The notes below the pieces were generated by a model. That model made no database searches. It was given only the letters and a program-made list of their open reading frames with translations, and had not been told where the DNA came from. Position numbers and translations under genes: made by a program. From Argopecten irradians (taxonomy: Eukaryota; Mollusca; Bivalvia; Pectinida; Pectinidae), in assembly GCF_041381155.1 (NCBI RefSeq), contig NC_091143.1, positions 21,975,695 through 22,039,694 on the forward strand: DNA of 64,000 nt, written 5' to 3'. Position 1 is the first letter of the stretch. Each line of letters begins with the position of its first letter. Shown here piece by piece: positions 61,801 to 64,000 of this stretch.

Positions 61801-62417
61801 CAAATTCCATAGTGTGTAGATTAATGCGCATTTGAGTTACTAGTAATAAGCCGGAAATAAACTTACCGGAACACATCAAGAGTAATATAAAGATTGTGTG
61901 TGTCTCATAACGACAAATATTAGAACATTACTTCTGGTAGGGAAATCATCATTATTAATTTTACTTCCGTGTAGATTTACGACAATTCTAACACTTAGTA
62001 TAATATGACTGCGATCACGCAGCTGTAGTCGTCATGCACATCAAAGTATTGGGTTTATACTTGTTTTTCCTTTATTAAAAATATAGAATGTATTTGTTGT
62101 TTATTGACAGTCGACCCTAAATGACTTTAGATGTCTATAGGTCGCAACACAAACAAGTATTGAAATTGGATGGAATTCCTCGTTTAGTGTTGGCCCTTGG
62201 ATATCACAGTTAGTCTTAATACGTCTAGATGAAGATATTGTTGCACGGCTGAGATGTCGAATGATTTATCTACTTATTACTGTCGGTCGGTTACATTGTA
62301 CATACGTACCACAGTCCTCCTCATCTTTACCGTCCTCACAGTCACGGTGACGGTCACATCGCCTGATAATGTCAACACACACAGTCTTATTACACTGGAA
62401 CTCTCCTTCCAGACAAC
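21765..62417 (-). CDS. LDLa- and LRR-containing G-protein-coupled receptor (GRL101/relaxin-receptor-like), partial at 5' end
   Basis: Twenty-one minus-strand exons (listed separately) join in frame to ~1,010 codons: 11 LDL-receptor class A modules (residues 1-452 of the visible part), an LRRNT cap (453-492), six LRRs (493-637), a cysteine-rich hinge with TM1 (638-703), TM2-TM6 (704-922) and TM7 with tail (923-1010). LDLa exons are all phase 1-1, LRR exons phase 2-2 and 7TM exons phase 0. The layout matches GRL101 of the snail Lymnaea and, in the LRR-7TM part, type C LGRs (relaxin/INSL3 receptors RXFP1/2). It would act at the plasma membrane with a ligand-binding ectodomain. The ligand is unknown. 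No signal peptide exon is identified, so the 5' end probably lies right of the window or in an unrecognised exon. Two minisatellites abut its splice sites. Confidence 0.9.
22474..23130 (-). CDS. Receptor exon: TM2 to TM6
   Basis: A 657-nt phase 0-0 exon with acceptor TGGTTTTCAG and donor CTCAG|GTGAGT. TM2 is [22 protein letters not shown]3 carries [20 protein letters not shown], with DRL in place of DRY. TM4 is [20 protein letters not shown]. The extracellular loop 2 cysteine is in RSAVCLALH and pairs with the cysteine in [10 protein letters not shown]5 is [22 protein letters not shown]6 is [36 protein letters not shown] is close to the TM2 signature of type C LGRs. Confidence 0.95.
23365..23563 (-). 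CDS. Receptor exon: cysteine hinge and TM1
   Basis: 199 nt, phase 2 in and phase 0 out. It encodes [13 protein letters not shown], then [19 protein letters not shown], the cysteine-rich hinge typical of LGR-type receptors, then TM1 ([18 protein letters not shown], with the conserved GN) and the first intracellular loop. It joins the sixth LRR exon in frame as ...LLSL-HFDEF. Confidence 0.93.
23564..24944. other. Receptor intron
   Basis: AT-rich intron between the last LRR exon and the hinge exon. It contains an unsupported minus-strand frame at 24640-24894 (see rejected items). No repeat recognised. Confidence 0.7.
24945..25016 (-). CDS. Receptor exon: leucine-rich repeat 6
   Basis: 72 nt, phase 2-2, acceptor TTATTTCAG, donor AGTCT|GTAAGT. 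It encodes one [23 protein letters not shown] then NLLS. This is the last repeat before the cysteine hinge. Confidence 0.92.
25308..25379 (-). CDS. Receptor exon: leucine-rich repeat 5
   Basis: 72 nt, phase 2-2, acceptor TATTTTAG, donor ACACT|GTAAGT. It encodes [20 protein letters not shown] then KLYT. The usual Asn of the LxLxxN motif is Gln (LSYQRL). Confidence 0.92.
25795..25990. repeat. Dispersed repeat family E copy (receptor intron)
   Basis: Contains CGGGCCGAGAAACACCAAAG, GCTTAGCGCTCGGCATTAAG, GATTGGTTTGCTGTCAATA and TGTGACCAGTTGAGG. It matches 10655-10725 directly and 35895-35970 in reverse complement (ACCAGTCGTCCCACTCCCTT, TGCTGAGCGCTGAAC). Confidence 0.65.
26083..26145 (+). mobile_element. 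SINE tail fragment
   Basis: GACGTTCTTAAATGACCGTG followed by GCCGTTAATAGGACGTTTAT is the 3' core of the tRNA-derived SINE also seen at 53091-53290. Only the tail is present. Confidence 0.7.
26196..26267 (-). CDS. Receptor exon: leucine-rich repeat 4
   Basis: 72 nt, phase 2-2, acceptor GTTGAACAG, donor ACTCT|GTACGT. It encodes [20 protein letters not shown] then HLQT. Confidence 0.92.
27152..27223 (-). CDS. Receptor exon: leucine-rich repeat 3
   Basis: 72 nt, phase 2-2, acceptor TTTTTTTAACAG, donor AGCTT|GTAAGT. It encodes [20 protein letters not shown] then SLTS, with an N-glycosylation-type NGT. Confidence 0.92.
27550..27621 (-). CDS. Receptor exon: leucine-rich repeat 2
   Basis: 72 nt, phase 2-2, acceptor ATCGTTGTAG, donor ATTCT|GTAAGT. 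It encodes [20 protein letters not shown] then RLSI. Confidence 0.92.
28120..28194 (-). CDS. Receptor exon: leucine-rich repeat 1
   Basis: 75 nt (one codon longer than the other LRR exons), phase 2-2, acceptor CGCTTTGTAG, donor CACAT|GTGAGT. It encodes [20 protein letters not shown] then SSLTH, with two NxT sequons. Confidence 0.88.
28335..28548. mobile_element. Fold-back MITE in receptor intron
   Basis: Arms of ~57 bp: CAAATGGGACTAATTCATAT, ACCACGTGGTACCCGATAAA, GTTTGTGCGGGAC face GTTCCGCACAAACGTTATTG, GTTATCACATGATAAGTAAA, CTAGCCCCATTG. Non-coding. It lies between the LRRNT and LRR1 exons. Confidence 0.7.
28837..28957 (-). CDS. Receptor exon: LRR N-terminal cap (LRRNT)
   Basis: 121 nt, phase 1 in and phase 2 out, acceptor ATTGATTGCAG (at 28958), donor CAGTT|GTACGT (28837/28836). 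It encodes [20 protein letters not shown] then [20 protein letters not shown], a CxnCxCxnC cap followed by the first LRR turn. The first ~33 bases and the acceptor are the proximal member of an 11-unit 56-bp tandem array, so ten near-copies of this splice site lie just upstream. The acceptor has a weak polypyrimidine tract. Confidence 0.88.
28925..29538. repeat. 56-bp minisatellite, 11 units, each carrying an LRRNT exon start and splice acceptor
   Basis: The motif CGGACATCGATAGGCTG starts at 28944, 28999, 29055, 29111, 29167, 29223, 29279, 29335, 29391, 29447 and 29503. The period is 56 (one interval of 55). Read on the minus strand, each unit is intron-like sequence (AACATGTATAATATTGATTA), an AG acceptor, the exon start CCTATCGATGTCCG, TACAAGACGGAGGAGT, then GTAAAC. 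The proximal unit (28944) is the functional exon border. Variants include AACAGG for AAGACG and a TAG in the unit at 29447. Confidence 0.96.
29855..29974 (-). CDS. Receptor exon: LDLa module 11
   Basis: 120 nt, phase 1-1, acceptor TTTTGTAG, donor CTGTC|GTAAGT. It encodes [20 protein letters not shown] then [16 protein letters not shown], six cysteines in LDLa spacing. It is the last LDLa before the LRRNT cap. Confidence 0.9.
31315..31515. mobile_element. Fold-back MITE in receptor intron
   Basis: AGGACCGGTTTTATGAACAT then TTCTTAACTTTAGG faces CTTAAGTAAGGAATGTTCAT then GAAACTGGGTCA. The ends resemble the GGCCC...CTTAAG fold-back elements at 58424 and 47300. Non-coding. Confidence 0.65.
32233..32276. 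repeat. (GAAT)n microsatellite
   Basis: About ten GAAT units with slightly degenerate flanks (AATGAATGAGTGG, TGAATTAATCAATGAAGG). Confidence 0.95.
32757..32897 (-). CDS. Receptor exon: LDLa module 10
   Basis: 141 nt, phase 1-1, acceptor TTACAG, donor TATGTG|GTAAGG. It encodes [20 protein letters not shown] then [22 protein letters not shown]. The loop between cysteines 4 and 5 is enlarged, and the calcium-binding acidic end (usually DxSDE) is altered to DGSNLHKD. Confidence 0.9.
33160..33276 (-). CDS. Receptor exon: LDLa module 9
   Basis: 117 nt, phase 1-1, acceptor ATTACAG, donor CTGTG|GTAAAT. It encodes [20 protein letters not shown] then [16 protein letters not shown], a canonical LDLa with the complete DCPDGSDE calcium-binding motif. 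Confidence 0.95.
33620..33736 (-). CDS. Receptor exon: LDLa module 8
   Basis: 117 nt, phase 1-1, acceptor CTTTAG, donor ATGTG|GTAGGT. It encodes [20 protein letters not shown] then [16 protein letters not shown], canonical LDLa. Confidence 0.95.
33903..34541 (-). other. Possible CUB-like coding remnant or unassigned exons in a receptor intron
   Basis: On the minus strand a frame open from an acceptor-like site (CTTATTCTAG, 34542) to 34124 encodes [38 protein letters not shown], then [21 protein letters not shown] second frame at 34088-33903 includes [20 protein letters not shown] then DYVI, which resembles the end of a CUB domain. The two are in different frames with no clear intron between them. 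The first is open only in phase 1, which matches the surrounding LDLa exons. It could be a decayed exon, an alternative exon or chance. Confidence 0.3.
35775..35975. repeat. Dispersed repeat family E copy
   Basis: Joins both halves of the family: the GTTTTGGGAGAAGGCTGCAG / TATATTCGTTTTGTGTCT part and the reverse complement of the GACTGGTTTGC part (ACCAGTCGTCCCACTCCCTT, ATGCTGAGCGCTGAAC). It shows that fragments at 10655, 17508, 25795 and 39340 are parts of one element. Confidence 0.65.
39340..39465. repeat. Dispersed repeat family E fragment
   Basis: CAGTTTGTTACGTGCGCGCG then TGCTTTGGGAGACTGCAGTA matches 17560-17600 and 35800-35850. Only this half of the element is recognisable. Confidence 0.6.
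40842..40871. repeat. Poly-T run
   Basis: About 30 consecutive T bases. It may be the poly-A tail of a minus-strand retroposed sequence, but I recognise no element beside it. Confidence 0.85.
41889..42430 (+). mobile_element. SINE with internal 61-bp tandem amplification
   Basis: The left part (GTAGCCGTGTGATTACCCGC ... TAGCCTTCCACCTCAGGGT) resembles a decayed tRNA-type head. The right part (CACGTCCTGAAATGACTTCG then ACTGTAAATAGGGTGT) is the SINE tail. Between them, TAGGACAGTTACCAGGTACT recurs at 41961, 42022, 42083, 42144, 42205, 42266 and 42327. The period is exactly 61 (seven units). The unit CAGTTACCAGGTACTGGTCG corresponds to the middle of the SINE (compare CAGTGGTCTGGTACTGACCG at 53153), so the array grew inside the element. 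Confidence 0.8.
45864..45887. other. Short perfect inverted repeat with E-box centre
   Basis: GTTTATACCAC-GT-GTGGTATAAAC: 11-bp arms around GT with CACGTG in the middle. It may be a transcription factor site or a decayed fold-back element. Confidence 0.4.
46855..47015 (-). other. Candidate first exon with signal peptide (unassigned)
   Basis: From the ATG at 47013-47015 the minus strand encodes [20 protein letters not shown] then [20 protein letters not shown], a plausible signal peptide followed by a polar stretch with one Cys. Possible donors are GTGAG|GTATAAG (phase 2) and CATGAC|GTGAGG (phase 0). Neither matches the phase-1 acceptors of the LDLa exons, so it is not joined to the receptor model. 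It may be an alternative start, a separate gene or chance. Confidence 0.3.
47295..47362. mobile_element. Fragment of GGCCC...CTTAAG fold-back element
   Basis: ATATCTCGATACAAAAGTGC then AGACTTTAC...AATACTTAAGTTTT matches the left arm of the element at 58424-58545 (ATTTCTCGAAACAAAAGTGC, AGACTAAGTC, AAAACTTAAGTTTT). The opposite arm is missing. Confidence 0.6.
47467..47631 (-). CDS. Receptor exon: LDLa module 7 (long variant)
   Basis: 165 nt, phase 1-1, acceptor TTGCTCCAG, donor TGTA|GTGAGT. It encodes [20 protein letters not shown] then [20 protein letters not shown] and [14 protein letters not shown]. The first inter-cysteine loop is unusually long (17 residues), as is the C3-C4 loop. The acidic end NGEDE is kept. 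Confidence 0.87.
47951..48067 (-). mobile_element. tRNA-derived SINE, internally shortened
   Basis: On the minus strand: TTGCCGAGTGGTTAAG (A box), then GGGTCGCGAGTTCGAATCTG (B box), immediately followed by the tail GCTGTAAATAGGACGTTAAA and an A-rich end. The head resembles a Ser/Leu-type tRNA. The central module present in the 53091 copy is missing. Confidence 0.8.
48068..49296. other. Receptor intron, no further feature seen
   Basis: AT-rich intron sequence between LDLa modules 6 and 7, apart from the SINE. The plus-strand frame at 48397-48618 has no recognisable domain. Confidence 0.55.
49297..49437 (-). CDS. Receptor exon: LDLa module 6
   Basis: 141 nt, phase 1-1, acceptor TGTTTCAG, donor TGTT|GTAAGT. 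It encodes [20 protein letters not shown] then [23 protein letters not shown], six cysteines in LDLa order with an insertion before the acidic DGADE end. Confidence 0.9.
50466..50609. mobile_element. Near-perfect 144-bp palindrome (fold-back MITE)
   Basis: The arms GGAATTATTTTTATTGTTTG, GTGTGTAAACTGCATTTTTT, GTACAGATATTT face AAATATCTGTACAAAAAATG, CAGTTTACACAC, CAATAAAAATCATTCC. They are ~62 bp each around a ~19-bp centre. Non-coding, in the LDLa 5/6 intron. Confidence 0.85.
51038..51126. repeat. Detached older copy of the 63-bp repeat
   Basis: TTAATCTTCACAACAATGAT, TTGCTTTACGGAAGCTTCTA, TAAGAACATTATATTCATGA match the 63-bp unit at 51620-51866 with several substitutions, plus the start of a second unit. 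Confidence 0.7.
51620..51867. repeat. 63-bp tandem repeat, 4 units, abutting an LDLa splice donor
   Basis: CGTGAAATATAATCTTCACG starts at 51620, 51683, 51746 and 51809 (period 63). On the minus strand each unit begins GTAATGTTCTC; the first, which touches exon LDLa 5, begins GTAAGTTCTC and is the real 5' splice site. Because 63 is divisible by 3, a spurious repetitive frame appears on the minus strand. Confidence 0.95.
51868..51984 (-). CDS. Receptor exon: LDLa module 5 (extra cysteines)
   Basis: 117 nt, phase 1-1, acceptor TGTTTAG, donor GATGTT|GTAAGT. It encodes [20 protein letters not shown] then [18 protein letters not shown]. Beyond the six LDLa cysteines there are extra ones ([11 protein letters not shown]), and the end is DDESG rather than DGSDE. 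Confidence 0.88.
52190..53090. other. Receptor intron, no feature seen
   Basis: AT-rich intron sequence between LDLa modules 4 and 5; no repeat or frame recognised. Confidence 0.5.
53091..53290 (+). mobile_element. tRNA-derived SINE (most complete copy)
   Basis: GGTGGCCGATCGGTGAAG (A-box-like) and a degenerate B-box region are followed by GTCTGGTACTGACCGCTGGT, CGGTTGTTTTTCTCCGGGCA, CTCC...AGCACGTCCTTTAATGACTT and the tail ATTAATAGGACGTTAAACTT. The tail is shared with copies at 26083, 42389 and 47951. I know this composite layout from mollusc SINEs; no family name is assigned. Confidence 0.8.
53291..57927. other. Receptor intron between LDLa 4 and 5
   Basis: No supported gene. Contains a 53-bp direct duplication at 57433-57540. 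Open frames near 53530, 54019-54334 and 55576 lack recognisable domains. Confidence 0.5.
57433..57540. repeat. 53-bp direct duplication with CACGTGAT core
   Basis: CCGATCTGTACTTGTATTTC, CGATGTTTGCCACGTGATAC, AACTCG is followed after 53 bp by CCGATCTATACGGGAATCGC, CGATGTTGATCACGTGATGC, AACTCG. Both copies keep CACGTGAT, an E-box-type motif. Confidence 0.8.
57928..58023 (-). CDS. Receptor exon: LDLa module 4 (reduced)
   Basis: 96 nt, phase 1-1, acceptor TGTTACAG, donor AGACT|GTAAGT. It encodes [20 protein letters not shown] then [13 protein letters not shown]. The first LDLa cysteine pair is incomplete: only four cysteines are inside the exon, and the acidic end is NQHDE. Confidence 0.87.
58424..58545. 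mobile_element. Fold-back element GGCCC...CTTAAG
   Basis: GGCCCTGATTTCTCGAAACA ... GTCAAAACTTAAG faces GACTTAAGTTTGTTTCGAGA then AATCGGGGCC. It is a compact hairpin MITE with relatives at 47295 and, in ending style, 31315. Confidence 0.8.
58546..60405. other. Receptor intron, no feature seen
   Basis: AT-rich intron between LDLa modules 3 and 4. The only regularity is a 17-bp duplication (AATTATGTTAATC twice) near 59673-59702. Confidence 0.5.
60406..60522 (-). CDS. Receptor exon: LDLa module 3
   Basis: 117 nt, phase 1-1, acceptor ATTTGTAG, donor TTGTG|GTAAGT. It encodes [20 protein letters not shown] then [16 protein letters not shown], a canonical LDLa with IDGSDE. Confidence 0.95.
60523..61036. 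other. Receptor intron, no feature seen
   Basis: Short AT-rich intron between LDLa modules 2 and 3; nothing recognised. Confidence 0.55.
61037..61153 (-). CDS. Receptor exon: LDLa module 2
   Basis: 117 nt, phase 1-1, acceptor GAAACCTCAG, donor AATGTG|GTAAGT. It encodes [20 protein letters not shown] then [20 protein letters not shown], LDLa with GDNSDE. Confidence 0.93.
61154..62309. other. Receptor intron, no feature seen
   Basis: AT-rich intron between LDLa modules 1 and 2; no repeat recognised. Confidence 0.5.
62310..62417 (-). CDS. Receptor exon: LDLa module 1 (first visible)
   Basis: 108 nt, phase 1-1, acceptor CTTTACAG, donor CTGTG|GTACGT. It encodes [20 protein letters not shown] then [17 protein letters not shown], canonical LDLa with EDGKDE. 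The phase-1 entry shows that at least one more coding exon lies upstream. Confidence 0.94.
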
Positions 62418-64000
62418 CTGTAAAGTCAAAAGGAGAGTGATCGGTTTGTTTTCAATGGTTCAAAACTTGTTATCACCCTGAACTTATGAAATTATTTTCA
62501 CCATGCTTTCGCGAAATTTAATCAGCGAGGAACGGTTGCAGTCACAAGAAGAGTAAAATGTTTGAAGTCTCGAAATCGAATCATCGTTAAAAGTAGTAAT
62601 ATCTTAGGACCTCATAATTACAAAGACACGTTAATACGTTTTTACAGATACACTCATTTGAGGTTTTTATGCAAAAAATCACGAATTTTAAAGAAATATT
62701 ATATCAATATCTGTTAATTGCCCCTATTGAGCCACTGTTACAACCCACTTTGAAAAAAAAACGCACTTTGAAAAATTGTTTCAAACTACGTTGACCTGCA
62801 GATTAAACGCACTTAACGAAACAATACTTTTTCAAATTGGGTTAAGAAGGTGCATTGGATTTTTTTTCATGCATTTTATATAAAAGATACGATGATGGCT
62901 GTTTTATTTAGCTTCCTGCATCCATACATTCAGTAAATTGTGCCTCAAGAATAAAAACGTCATAATCTGTTTCTATTTGTGTCAAAGTGTTGTTTTTTGT
63001 GGGTTTTTTAAAAACTTTGTTCCAGGTAAGTCGAAGCAACATGTTGTGCAGTGAAGTAATTAACGATTTTGTAATGAAATAAACGAGAATATTTTTATCT
63101 AATTGGGTTAGAATTTTAAATAGGGTACTGAGGCTATGTGGCGTCATATAGTAATATCGGATAGGCGATACTATTAAACTGGCTAGTAACGCTATTCAAA
63201 CCTTTGTTTGTGAAAACAGCCTGGAATTGAAGAAATAAAGAAGGAAACTGGATGAATTACAGGGCGATTCAGACATGGAGTAGATTTATTTCTGTATTGA
63301 ATTTCGGCATATTGTAGCTCAGTCTGTTGTTTTTATACTTTAAGTCAAGAGACTGTTGGTATATTGATTGCTATTTGCAGGTTTAAAGCAGTAAAATGCC
63401 TGTAGATTTGTTGTTTTACAGACTTGCAGTAAATGGTTTATGGTTGAGCAGTGGTAATATGTCCGTCCTTTATATCACCATCAGACGGTCAATCCTGTCG
63501 CAGTTGTGTCGTTACTTATCAGATAAATAAAATGAAATGGTCCGTTAATGCTTTCATCAACACGTTTAAGTGAGAAGCGCTGCAGTGTAGTCGATCCTGT
63601 TTTACATGTGATTCTCCGATTGTAATAATGAGACAAGGATTTATGGCACCGTATATAAACATCGTCAGAGGACCGACAATCGTTATTTACCAGTATCACA
63701 AAGATAAAGGCCGATTCTCCCCTCAACCTTATCATGTCTAGCTGACGGCAGCGGTTTTTACATGAGATAAATCACAATTGACAATTCATTTCCTTCTGTG
63801 TCCAGCCCCCGCGTCAGAGGAATATTGACAACTACTTCAGGGGCTTTGTCACAGGATAGTACAGACATCACCTCTAGCTATAGTTATAGATAGAAGTTAA
63901 ATATCATACTTTATCAATTTATTAAAATCGCATGAACCATTTTATCGTATCAACAGACACTATACTTGAGGCAAGGAATTCCTTTTAAGAAATTTAAGTT
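62418..64000. other. Upstream part of receptor gene, no confident exon
   Basis: No further LDLa exon is visible. A minus-strand frame from 63735 starts MIRLRGESAFIFVILVNN, vaguely signal-peptide-like. Its best donor (ATACTG|GTAAAT) is phase 0 and does not match the phase-1 acceptor at 62417, so I do not join it. Confidence 0.4.

Noticed and set aside
63481-63735. First exon of the receptor with signal peptide (MIRLRGESAFIFV...)
   Set aside because: Donor phase (0) does not fit the phase-1 acceptor of LDLa 1, and the hydrophobic core is weak. Left as unproven.

Overview
The window looks like an animal nuclear genome, most probably a bivalve or other lophotrochozoan mollusc. It is AT-rich with long introns and GT-AG exons. 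It has a eukaryotic tRNA-Cys, mollusc-type SINE tails, fold-back MITEs and several minisatellites. The best gene match is a GRL101-like receptor (LDLa repeats + LRRs + 7TM), a class first described in a pond snail. The species cannot be named from sequence alone.

Layout. (1) 1-748 is a long ATG/GAT microsatellite. (2) 2750-5484 (minus) is a 5'-truncated Jockey/CR1-type non-LTR retrotransposon with an uninterrupted reverse-transcriptase frame. (3) 5.6-9.0 kb is repeat-rich and without genes. (4) 9077-9148 is a complete tRNA-Cys(GCA). (5) 9.6-16.2 kb (plus) holds two tandem three-coding-exon paralogues of the C19orf12 family, separated and invaded by MITEs. (6) 16.2-21.7 kb is repeats with no recognised gene. 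(7) From 62.4 kb down to 21.8 kb (minus) runs one large gene that fills two thirds of the window. It has 11 LDLa exons (all phase 1-1), an LRRNT exon, six single-LRR exons (phase 2-2), a cysteine hinge/TM1 exon, a TM2-TM6 exon and a TM7/tail exon. All 21 exons join in frame, giving about 1,010 visible residues. The N-terminus and signal peptide are not identified and may lie beyond the right edge.

The most unusual structure is a 56-bp, 11-copy tandem array at about 28.93-29.54 kb. Every unit repeats the 3' splice site and first ~33 bases of the receptor's LRRNT exon. A GT follows 30 nt after the AG in most units, so they resemble in-frame 10-codon microexons. A second array (63 bp x 4, 51.6-51.87 kb) starts exactly at the 5' splice site of an LDLa exon of the same gene. 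A third (61 bp x 7, 41.96-42.39 kb) is an amplification inside a SINE. The first two suggest repeated slippage or duplication at exon borders that could influence splicing of this receptor.

The receptor ectodomain (LDLa + LRR) would bind an extracellular ligand and the type-C-LGR-like 7TM part would signal through G proteins. The C19orf12-like pair is unrelated to it and probably acts at mitochondrial/ER membranes. All exon boundaries are read by eye from splice consensus and frame continuity; no transcript data were available.
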